NCBI GenBank assembly: GCA_016209865.1
Contig: JACQVL010000354.1
Span: 1 to 32,599 of the forward strand
Direction: 5' to 3'
From: Candidatus Latescibacterota bacterium
GTDB lineage: Bacteria; JAAXHH01; JACQVL01
Length of the DNA stretch: 32,599 nucleotides
The notes under the pieces: model-generated
Databases searched by the model: none
Seen by the model: only the letters and a program-made list of their open reading frames with translations
What the model was told of the DNA's origin: nothing
Position numbers and translations under genes: made by a program
Shown here: positions 15,481-22,873 of the stretch, in pieces
Layout: each line of letters begins with the position of its first letter
How positions within the stretch are numbered: the stretch's first letter is position 1

Positions 15481-17399
15481 ACTATTCTTTTTCCCTCCAA
15501 ATACTCCCTCATGAACGCCCGCAGATGCGCGTCGGATTCGCACTCGAACCCCAAATTGCGGGCGCGCTCGAACGTCTGTTCGGCCGTCCAGCCGTGCTCG
15601 ACGGCCAGATGCAGGATGGCCAGAGCGCCCGACCGCCGGCCGCTGGCGCAATGGACGAAGACCGGGGCGCGGTCGTCCCGCTGGACGAGGCCGGAGAGCC
15701 GGTCGACGGTCTCCGTCGTGAGCGTCTCGCGGGTGACGGGCAGGGAGACGTACTCCATCCCCAGCTCCCGCACTCTGGCCTCTTCAAGGGCGAACGGGAG
15801 CGGGCTCCGCTCCTGCGGGGACCGCAGGTTGACGACCGTTTTGTACCCTCGTGCCTTGATCAGGTCGAAGTCCGCCTCGGTCAGCTGTCCGCCGATGCCG
15901 AGCCGGTCGCTCAGCCGGAAGGCCGGGTCTTTGGCATCCCCCCACCAGGGCTGCCAGGGCCGGTAATCGGGACACCCCGGCTCTGAGCAGACGAGCCCGC
16001 CGATGTGTTTCCAGGCGACGATACCGCCGGGGACGTTGAACACCTGCCGGTATCCCTGTCGCTGCAAGATGCTCGCCGCGATGCTCGCCCGGTGACCGCT
16101 CCGGCACATGACCGCGATCGGCCGGTCGGGGTCGATGCTCCCGCCGGCTTCGCCCGCGTATTTCTGGAGGCCGTCCGTCACGTACCCGGCGTGCACGTGG
16201 AGGGCGTACGGATACCGTTCGGCCAGCCATTCCGAGTCGGTGCGGACGTCCAGGACGACCAGCGGCTCCCCCCGTTCGACGCGGGATCGCAGGTCCTGCG
16301 CGGAGAGCTGCGGGAGGGAGGTAACCGGGTACCCGTTCATCTCCCACGCCGTCATCCCGCCGTCGACGTACCCGGCGATGGCGTCGTACCCGACGCGGAT
16401 GAGCTGCCGGATCGTCTCGTTGAGCTGGGCCGGGCCGTCGAGCAGGAGGATGACCGCCTGGTCGGCGGGGACGACGTACCCGACCCAGGTGGCGAACAGC
16501 TTATCGAGGGGGATGTTGAACGCGTCCGGGATGTGCGCCCCGCCGAACGCTTCCGGCCGTCGGGCGTCGAGCACGACCGCCCCCTCGTTCAACGAGGCTT
16601 TGACCTCGGTCGCGCTCAGTCCTTTTGGCTCCGGGACGCCGCCCAAGACGCGCGGGCCTTCTCTGTTCATCCGCTTCATCCGCCGGAAATACGGGGGGGC
16701 GGGCGGCTGGCCTTCGAGGATGAGCCGGACGAACGCGTCTTTGGGCATCGGCTGGAGGGCGTAGTTGAACCGGCGTTCGTAGCCGATCGTCGTGCTCCGT
16801 TTGCTGCCGAGGTTCCGGCCGCAGAGCGACCCCTCGCCGTGGCCGGGGTAAACCTCGACCCCGTCGTTCAGCGTCAGGAGTTTTGCGTGGATGCTGTCGT
16901 ACAGCGCCTCGGCCAGGCCTGCGGCGGCTGCCTCGCCTAACAGGTCGGGCCGGCCGACGTCCCCGACGAACAGGAAATCGCCCGTGAACGCCATCCACGG
17001 CTCAGGGCTGCGGCTCAAGTCGGCGACGGTGAACATCAGATGCTCAGGAGTATGTCCCGGCGTGTGCCAGGCGGCAAACCGGTACTGGCCGATGTCGATC
17101 GTCGTCCCGTCATGGAGTGGGAGATGGTCGAACTGGTACTGCCAGTCGGGCCCGCCCTCTGCGCTCAGGCACATCGCGGCCCCGGTCCTGGCCGCCAGTT
17201 CCCGCGCCCCGGAGACGAAGTCGGCGTGGATGTGCGTCTCGAAGATATGGGTGATGCGCACCCCTTCTTGTCGGGCGGTGTCGAGGTAGAGGTCGATATC
17301 CCGGATGGGGTCGATGACCGCCACCGCGCCCGGCGCGCGGTTCCCGACCATGTACGAGATCTGCGCCAGGCCATCGATGTAGAATTGCCGGAAGAGCAT
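15465..17399 (-). CDS. Persulfide dioxygenase-like / rhodanese / rhodanese / DUF442 fusion protein
   Basis: The 644-residue product has four parts. Residues 1-235 are an ETHE1-type metallo-beta-lactamase domain with THIHAD (55-60), TPGHTP (113-118), TGDFLFVGDVGRPD (139-152) and YPGHG (184-188), which in persulfide dioxygenases bind one iron and oxidise GSSH to sulfite. Residues about 262-358 are a rhodanese whose catalytic position holds Asp321 (LLLDGPAQ), so it should be inactive. Residues about 365-468 are an active-looking rhodanese with Cys432 in CRSGHR. Residues about 495-600 are a DUF442/BLH phosphatase-like domain with Cys584 in HCASGRRS, a CX4R loop. A strong AGGAGGG precedes the ATG. 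It follows the binding-protein gene by 12 bases. Sulfide or persulfide detoxification is inferred. The last five residues come from a repeat array. Confidence 0.9.
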   Translation of the reverse strand: MLFRQFYIDGLAQISYMVGNRAPGAVAVIDPIRDIDLYLDTARQEGVRITHIFETHIHADFVSGARELAARTGAAMCLSAEGGPDWQYQFDHLPLHDGTTIDIGQYRFAAWHTPGHTPEHLMFTVADLSRSPEPWMAFTGDFLFVGDVGRPDLLGEAAAAGLAEALYDSIHAKLLTLNDGVEVYPGHGEGSLCGRNLGSKRSTTIGYERRFNYALQPMPKDAFVRLILEGQPPAPPYFRRMKRMNREGPRVLGGVPEPKGLSATEVKASLNEGAVVLDARRPEAFGGAHIPDAFNIPLDKLFATWVGYVVPADQAVILLLDGPAQLNETIRQLIRVGYDAIAGYVDGGMTAWEMNGYPVTSLPQLSAQDLRSRVERGEPLVVLDVRTDSEWLAERYPYALHVHAGYVTDGLQKYAGEAGGSIDPDRPIAVMCRSGHRASIAASILQRQGYRQVFNVPGGIVAWKHIGGLVCSEPGCPDYRPWQPWWGDAKDPAFRLSDRLGIGGQLTEADFDLIKARGYKTVVNLRSPQERSPLPFALEEARVRELGMEYVSLPVTRETLTTETVDRLSGLVQRDDRAPVFVHCASGRRSGALAILHLAVEHGWTAEQTFERARNLGFECESDAHLRAFMREYLEGKRIVVSGQ

Positions 17400-17411
17400 G
17401 GTGAAGCCCTC

Positions 17412-19121
17412 CTACCGTTGTGCGACCGTGTCGACCGCCTTCGTGATGTACAGCGTGATCATCGTGTTCGCCACCTGGTCGCCGCGCCAGGCGCGATAAC
17501 CGAACCGGTCGGGCTCCAGGGCATCCCCCTTGATGTACGGCTTCCAGACCTGGTTGACCAGCTTGTGCGTGATGAAGACGCCGCCGACGTCGTCGATCAA
17601 CAGGCGCTCGGCCTGCTGGTAGAGGGCGGTCCGCCGCGCCGGGTCTCGCACCTCCCCGTTCGCCTCGACGAGCAGCCGGTCGAACGTCCGGTTCGCCCAG
17701 TCGTGCCGGCCGCCCGACATCCACACCCCTAACATGTTGCTGGGGTCGACGTAATCGAACTCGTACGGAACAAGACCAAAGAGGGTGCGGTGTGAATTAA
17801 GCCCGTCCATGAAGGTCTTCGCCTCGAGGTTGCGGACCTCGACGTCCACGCCCAGGTTGCGTTTGAGCAGCGCCTGAATCCCTTCGGCGGCGTCGCGGAT
17901 CATGATCGACTCGTTCCGCAGCCACATCTCCACCTGGGGAAACCCCCGGCCGTTGGAGTACCCGGCCTCCGTCAGGAGCCGGCGGGCGAGCGGCGGGTCG
18001 TACCGCTGGATGTCCCGGACCTGATCCTCCTGGTAGGCCGGGAAGCCCGGAGGGAGCATCGCATAGGCCGGTATAGCAAACCCTTTGAGGGCCGACCGGC
18101 ACAGCGCGTCGCGGTCGATCGCATGGCTGAACGCCTGGCGGACGCGCCGGTCGCTGAACGGGGGCCGTTTCGTGTTGAAGAACAGGTAGTGCGTCCAGAA
18201 ATTGGGGAAAGCATGGACCTGCTGGCTGAGAATCGGATCGGAGAGCAATCGTGCCAGTTGCGCCTGATTCCCGATTTCGGTGAAATCGATCTCGCCCGCC
18301 TCATAGGCGGGAATCGTCTGGGGCGGGGTCGTGGAATTGAACAGTCTCAGGACGACCCGTTCCAGGAACGGCTTGTCCCGCCCGCGGTACATCGGGTTGG
18401 CGACGAGCACCATCTGTTTCCCCTTTGTCCATTCCTTCAGGAGGAACGGGCCGGAGGAGATGCACGTCGCCGGCCGGGTCGACCAGGTGTCCCCGTATTT
18501 CTGCACCGCATGGCGGGGCGAGACCCAACTGTACGTCAGGAGGAGGGGCAGGTAGGGCGTCGGGCTCTCCGTCGTCACGGCTAAGGTGTAGTCGTCGAGC
18601 GCCTTCACGCCGAGCGCGTCGAGCGGTTTCTTCCGGGAAATGACATCGGCCCAGTTCTTGATGGGATGGTAGTACCACTCGAAATCGTACCCGTTGTTCG
18701 GGTCGGCCCCGCGCTTCAAGGAGAACTCGTAGTCCTTCGCGGTCAGGGGCTGTCCGTCGCTCCACTGCAGGCCGCGCCGGATGATGAACGTCCAGGTCAG
18801 GCCATCGGGCGACACCGTCCAGCGCTCCGCCGCCGACCCGCGCAGCTCGAAGTTCCGGTTCACCCGGGTCAACGGCTCGCCGATCAGGTATTTCCCGGCC
18901 GCGCCCTTGTAGATCGTCCGGAACCACTCCATGTAGGGGAGGTCTTCGGCGAACAGGTGGACGACTTGTTTCGGCGGGGGCGCCGCATCGGGCGGCAGGG
19001 GCACGCCGATGGAGTTGACGGACCGGGAGCGGCCGTTGTTCGCGTCGGCGAGCATCACGCCGGCCAGCAGTCCGGCGCCGGCGAGCAAGGCTATATAGCA
19101 GAGAGAGAAAAAATGTATCAT
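17412..19121 (-). CDS. ABC transporter substrate-binding protein, peptide/nickel family (DppA/OppA type)
   Basis: The 569-residue product has an N-terminal hydrophobic export segment (about 3-24) and the SBP_bac_5 fold. Typical pieces are YLIGEPLTRVNRNFEL, AERWTVSPDGLTWTFIIRRGLQWSDGQPLTAKDYEFSLKR (in two blocks), DRRVRQAFSHAIDRDAL, ARRLLTEAGYSNG and a C-terminal FDRLLVEANGEVRDPARRTALYQQAERLL. Such proteins deliver peptides or other amphipathic solutes to DppBC-like permeases. I start at ATG 19121, because the longer reading frame to 19187 only adds residues read from a heptamer repeat. No Shine-Dalgarno is visible there. It follows DppC across a 239-base gap filled with repeats, so its expression may be uncoupled from the permeases. 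Confidence 0.9.
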   Translation of the reverse strand: MIHFFSLCYIALLAGAGLLAGVMLADANNGRSRSVNSIGVPLPPDAAPPPKQVVHLFAEDLPYMEWFRTIYKGAAGKYLIGEPLTRVNRNFELRGSAAERWTVSPDGLTWTFIIRRGLQWSDGQPLTAKDYEFSLKRGADPNNGYDFEWYYHPIKNWADVISRKKPLDALGVKALDDYTLAVTTESPTPYLPLLLTYSWVSPRHAVQKYGDTWSTRPATCISSGPFLLKEWTKGKQMVLVANPMYRGRDKPFLERVVLRLFNSTTPPQTIPAYEAGEIDFTEIGNQAQLARLLSDPILSQQVHAFPNFWTHYLFFNTKRPPFSDRRVRQAFSHAIDRDALCRSALKGFAIPAYAMLPPGFPAYQEDQVRDIQRYDPPLARRLLTEAGYSNGRGFPQVEMWLRNESIMIRDAAEGIQALLKRNLGVDVEVRNLEAKTFMDGLNSHRTLFGLVPYEFDYVDPSNMLGVWMSGGRHDWANRTFDRLLVEANGEVRDPARRTALYQQAERLLIDDVGGVFITHKLVNQVWKPYIKGDALEPDRFGYRAWRGDQVANTMITLYITKAVDTVAQR

Positions 19122-19141
19122 ACAGAGTGCTTTTGAAACCC

Positions 19142-19350
19142 GGGGTTCGGGGTTCGGGGTACGGGATACGGGAGAAGAGACAGACAAGACGGGAAAGACA
19201 GATAAGACGGGATACGGGATTGGGGGTACGGGGTACGGGAAAGACGATGGATTCCCGCTTTCGCGGGCATGACAGTATGCATCATCTGCGTACGCACATA
19301 TTGTACTTTTTCCCGAATCCCGAATCCCGAACCCCGTACCCCGAACCCCG
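19142..19350. repeat. GGGGTTC/GGGGTAC heptamer arrays, large inverted pair around a dRS3-like copy
   Basis: Left arrays: GGGGTTC, GGGGTTC, GGGGTAC, GGGATAC, GGGAGAA (19142-19176) and GGGATAC, GGGATTG, GGGGTAC, GGGGTAC, GGGAAAG (19209-19243). Right array: CCCGAAT, CCCGAAT, CCCGAAC, CCCGTAC, CCCGAAC (19312-19346). The arms can pair over about 200 bases. The element fills the gap between dppC and the binding-protein gene and may stop or slow transcription inside the operon. Confidence 0.88.
19248..19274. repeat. dRS3-like palindromic repeat, copy 3
   Basis: ATTCCCGC (19251-19258), loop TTTC, GCGGGCAT (19263-19270), with the usual TGG and GACA flanks. One base of the right arm (C for A) breaks the palindrome. 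It sits in the loop of the larger heptamer inverted repeat. Confidence 0.8.
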
Positions 19351-19360
19351 AGATTTGCTG

Positions 19361-20221
19361 TTATTCGTTCATGCGGGGGTCGAGCGCGTCCCGGAGGCCG
19401 TCTCCGACCAGGGAGAAGCCGAGCATGATGAGGGCGATCATGAAGACGGGGAACAACGCCAGGTGCCAGTAGTAGATGACGTTCGGGAGATGCGTGCTCA
19501 CCATCTGTCCCCAGCTCGGCGTCGGCGGGTTGATGCCCAGGCCGAGGAAGCTCAGGCCGGCCTCCGCGAAAATCGCGCCGGGAATCCCCATCGCCAGCCC
19601 GACGATGATCGGGCTGAGGGCGTTGGGCAGGAGATGGCGGACGACGATGTGCACACTGTCCGCGCCCATCGAATGAGCGGCCCGGACGAAGTCCGATTCA
19701 CGGAGGGACAGGAACTGCGCCCGGACGAGCCGGCAAACGCCCACCCAGCCGGTGACCCCGATGGCGATCAGGACGTTGATCAGCCCGCTGCCCAGCCAGG
19801 CCATGATGAGGATGGCGAACAGCAGGGTGGGGAAGACGGACATCACATCGACGAGCCGCATGACGAGGTAATCCGCTCTGCCGCCCTTGTACCCGGCGAT
19901 CGCGCCCAACGGCACCCCGATCAACAGAGAGATGAGCTGGGCGGCGAACCCGACGATCAGGGAGATGCGCGTCCCGTAGGCGATCCGGCTGAAGTAGTCG
20001 CGGCCGATGCTGTCCGTCCCCATCGGATGCTTCCAGGAGGGGAACTGCCAGGCATCGTCGAAGTTTGCCTCCGAGTAGTGGTACGGCGTCACCCACGGCG
20101 CGAACACCGCTAACAGCATCATCAACAGAATCGCCGCGGCCGCCACGGCCGAGAGTTTGTTCTTCATGAACCGGCGTGCGGCGTCCCGCCACAGGCTGCT
20201 GCGGCCGGGTTGGTGGTTCAT
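19361..20221 (-). CDS. ABC transporter permease, DppC/OppC type
   Basis: The 286-residue inner-membrane protein has the DppC layout: a cytoplasmic N-terminus, a first helix (about 24-45), a periplasmic loop with HPMGTDSIGRDYFSRIAYGTRISL, then five helices. The EAA-type coupling loop is GVTGWVGVCRLVRAQFLSL-R-SDFVRAA (about 157-183). The C-terminal LIMLGFSLVGDGLRDALDPR is diagnostic. It starts 3 bases after dppB stops, so the two are coupled. No ATPase subunit (DppD/DppF) is in the window, so the ATP-hydrolysing part must be encoded elsewhere. Confidence 0.93.
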   Translation of the reverse strand: MNHQPGRSSLWRDAARRFMKNKLSAVAAAAILLMMLLAVFAPWVTPYHYSEANFDDAWQFPSWKHPMGTDSIGRDYFSRIAYGTRISLIVGFAAQLISLLIGVPLGAIAGYKGGRADYLVMRLVDVMSVFPTLLFAILIMAWLGSGLINVLIAIGVTGWVGVCRLVRAQFLSLRESDFVRAAHSMGADSVHIVVRHLLPNALSPIIVGLAMGIPGAIFAEAGLSFLGLGINPPTPSWGQMVSTHLPNVIYYWHLALFPVFMIALIMLGFSLVGDGLRDALDPRMNE

Positions 20222-20224
20222 GTT

Positions 20225-21157
20225 CTACCTCACTCCCCGCTCGTACCTTACTCGCGGGTCGACGAGGACGTACAGGAGGTCGGTGATCAAGTACGTGATG
20301 CCGATGAGCACGGCGACGAGGAGCATGAGCGCCATGATCATCGGATAATCCCGCTCGAAGATGCTCGTCACGAAGAACTGGCCGAGGCCAGGGATGCGGA
20401 AGATGCCCTCGACGAACAGCGAGCCGGTCAGCACCCCGGGCAACATAGGCCCGACGACCGTCAGGAGCGGGATGAGCGAGTTCTTCAGGACGTGGATGAA
20501 CAGGACACTCCGCTCTTTCAGTCCTTTGGCCCGCGCGGTCCGGACGTAATCCGCGCGGAGCGTCTCCAGGACGCTCGACCGGGTGTACCGGGCGACGACC
20601 GCCATCGGGCCGAGGGCGTAGACGATCACCGGCATGATCCACGTCTTCGGCCCGCCCCAGCCGCCGGTCGGGAGCACCCGGTAGATCGTCGCAAACACGA
20701 CGATCAGGAGGATGGAGATGGCGAAGCTGGGCACGGTGATGCCTAAGGTGGACATCACCGTCGTGAGGTAGTCGACCCACGTGTTCTGCTTGACGGCGGA
20801 GAGGATGCCGAGCAGGAGGCCGCACGAGAAGGCGATCAGCAGTCCCATCCCGCCGAGCTGGGCGCTGATCGGCCAGGTGCGCTTGATCAGCCCGGCAACC
20901 GTCTCCCCCGGACTCTGGAACGGGATGCCGAAGTCGAAATGGAGGGCGTTCCACATGTACCGTCCGTACTGGACGTGCAGGGGTTTGTCGAGGCCGTATT
21001 TGCGGAGAATGTTCGCTTTCGCCTCCGGCGACAGCGGCATCTTCTCCTCGTCGAACGGCCCGCCGGGCACGGCGTGCATCAGGCTGAACGTGATGACCGA
21101 GGCGACGAGCAGGACGCCGATCAGGCCGACTAAACGCCAGAGAATGTAGCGGAGCAT
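20225..21157 (-). CDS. ABC transporter permease, DppB/OppB type
   Basis: The 310-residue inner-membrane protein begins [23 protein letters not shown], the typical DppB first helix, followed by the periplasmic [20 protein letters not shown] and [19 protein letters not shown]. The coupling loop is [24 protein letters not shown], and the protein ends in [12 protein letters not shown]. The ATG follows directly on the TAG of the hydrogenase-like gene with no spacer, so translation is probably coupled to it. That ties a solute permease to the hydrogenase-like module, an unusual neighbourhood for dpp genes. Confidence 0.93.
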   Translation of the reverse strand: MLRYILWRLVGLIGVLLVASVITFSLMHAVPGGPFDEEKMPLSPEAKANILRKYGLDKPLHVQYGRYMWNALHFDFGIPFQSPGETVAGLIKRTWPISAQLGGMGLLIAFSCGLLLGILSAVKQNTWVDYLTTVMSTLGITVPSFAISILLIVVFATIYRVLPTGGWGGPKTWIMPVIVYALGPMAVVARYTRSSVLETLRADYVRTARAKGLKERSVLFIHVLKNSLIPLLTVVGPMLPGVLTGSLFVEGIFRIPGLGQFFVTSIFERDYPMIMALMLLVAVLIGITYLITDLLYVLVDPRVRYERGVR

Positions 21158-22873
21158 CTAATACCGTCCCCGTTCCATGTACGTCGTCTGGAGCAGTTGC
21201 TCGGGTTTCTCGCCGAACGGGGTCTTCAGGAATTCGGCGTACAGATGGTTGAGGGCGACGTTCTCCCGGGGTTTGCGACCCGCGCTGTCCCGGTCGACCT
21301 GGTACAGGGGGTCAGCGACCCGTGCGGCCGTCCAGGGCGCGGACGCGATGGGGGAGATCGGGTGCCCGCCGCCACCGACGCACCCGCCGGGACACGCCAT
21401 GATCTCGATCAGATGGTACTGCTCATGGCCGTCCTGCACCCGGCGCAACACCTCGCTGCCGTGTCCTAAGTCGTACGCCACTGCCACCCGGAGGCGTTCG
21501 GTCCCCACCGTGATCTCGGTCTGGCGAATCGGCTCGAACCCCCGGAGGATATCGAACTCCACCGTTCCCTGTTCCCTCCCCAGGCGGAGTTCGCGGAACG
21601 TCCGGAGGATCGCTTCCGTCGTCCCCCCGCTCATCTCCGACAGGATGCCCGCGCCCGACGCGTCGCCGAACGGGGCGTCGAACGGGAGTGGGGACAGGGC
21701 GGGCAGGTCGCAGCCGCTGGCGACTTCGAGCAGCCGCGCCGCCTCCCGCGTGGTGATGGCGATGTCCACCCCGCCGAGTTCCGGGCGGGTGCGTTCGAAT
21801 TTGCTGGCGACGCAGGGGGTGACCTGGATGACGACGATATCCGACGCCAGGCGGCCGAGTTTTTCCGCGTAGTACGTCTTCAGGATCGTGCCGAACATCT
21901 GCGCGGGCGACCGGTTGACGCTCAGGTACGGGATAAGGCCCGGGTAGAGGTGTTCGACGTGCTTGACGAGGGCGGGACAACTGGAGATGATGAGGGGGAG
22001 CCGTTCCCCGGTTTGCAGCCGGGCTCGCAGTTCGAACGCGGTCTCGATCGCCACGATATCGTGCCCGAATCCGGCGTTGAACACTAAGTCGATCCCGACG
22101 TGCTTCAGCCCGTTGACCAGTTGGCCGGTGAGGTCCGTCCCCGCATCCTGGCCGTACTCCATCCCGATCGCCGTGCCCACGGACGGGAACACGACGGCGA
22201 TGACGAATTTCGCCTGGTCGGCTAAGGCCGCCAAGACATCCGGCAGATGGTCTTGCTCGACGAACGCGCCGGTCGGACAGACGGTGGTGCACTGTCCGCA
22301 GGAAGTACATTCGACCTCGGCTAACGGCTGGCGGAGGGCAGGCTGGACGGACTGCTGGACGCCGTATCCCTCAAAGTTGATCGCGTACACCTGCTGCAGG
22401 TCCCCGCATGTCGAGACGCACAGTCCACACTGGATGCACGCGTTGGGGTTGTACGCCATGGCGGGGCTGGAGAGGTCGAGCGGGGACGGAGGCACCAGGG
22501 ACGCGAAGCGTGACGGGCTGATCCCGAACTCGTACAGGAGCCGGTCGAACGTCTCGCGCGCCCGGTAGGCCCCGAGGCTGTGCTGGCTGCGGGCCACGAG
22601 CAGTTCCAGCGTCATCCGGCGGGATTCGAGGACGCGCGGGCTGTGCGTCCAGACGGAGACGGGCTGGGTCAGCGGGAACGAGCAGGCGGGTTGGAGGAGG
22701 TCCTGACCTTCGATCTCGACCAGACAGAGCCGGCAGAACCCGATCCGGGGGAGGAGATGATGATGGCAGAGGGTGGGGATGGAGACGCCCGTCCGCCAGG
22801 CCGCGTCGAGCACCGTCGTCCCGGATTCGATTTCATACGATTGGCCGTTGATCGTCACAGTAACCCGGCTCAT
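21158..22873 (-). CDS. [FeFe]-hydrogenase-like iron-sulfur protein (HydA family, probably sensory or atypical)
   Basis: The 571-residue product has an N-terminal plant-type [2Fe-2S] domain (Cys36, 47, 50, 64). It then has two [4Fe-4S] motifs (Cys146, 149, 152, 156 and Cys189, 192, 195, 199), and finally the H-cluster domain. The His-Cys [4Fe-4S] motif that usually lies between the first two is missing. The H-cluster ligands are kept: Cys299 (ISSCPAL), Cys354 (TPCVASKFE), Cys494 and Cys498 (EIMACPGGCVGGGG). Against the catalytic consensus TSCCPAW, the proton-transfer Cys is Ser298 and Trp is Leu. In MPCxAKK, Met is Thr and the conserved Lys is Ser. ATG 22873 overlaps the upstream TGA by 4 bases, and a TTG three codons earlier is less likely. 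Maturases HydEFG are not in the window. H2 sensing is inferred. Confidence 0.88.
   Translation of the reverse strand: MSRVTVTINGQSYEIESGTTVLDAAWRTGVSIPTLCHHHLLPRIGFCRLCLVEIEGQDLLQPACSFPLTQPVSVWTHSPRVLESRRMTLELLVARSQHSLGAYRARETFDRLLYEFGISPSRFASLVPPSPLDLSSPAMAYNPNACIQCGLCVSTCGDLQQVYAINFEGYGVQQSVQPALRQPLAEVECTSCGQCTTVCPTGAFVEQDHLPDVLAALADQAKFVIAVVFPSVGTAIGMEYGQDAGTDLTGQLVNGLKHVGIDLVFNAGFGHDIVAIETAFELRARLQTGERLPLIISSCPALVKHVEHLYPGLIPYLSVNRSPAQMFGTILKTYYAEKLGRLASDIVVIQVTPCVASKFERTRPELGGVDIAITTREAARLLEVASGCDLPALSPLPFDAPFGDASGAGILSEMSGGTTEAILRTFRELRLGREQGTVEFDILRGFEPIRQTEITVGTERLRVAVAYDLGHGSEVLRRVQDGHEQYHLIEIMACPGGCVGGGGHPISPIASAPWTAARVADPLYQVDRDSAGRKPRENVALNHLYAEFLKTPFGEKPEQLLQTTYMERGRY

Noticed and set aside
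16005-16940. Plus-strand frame of 311 codons within the dioxygenase fusion
   Set aside because: Shadow frame; the minus strand carries metal-site and rhodanese motifs throughout.
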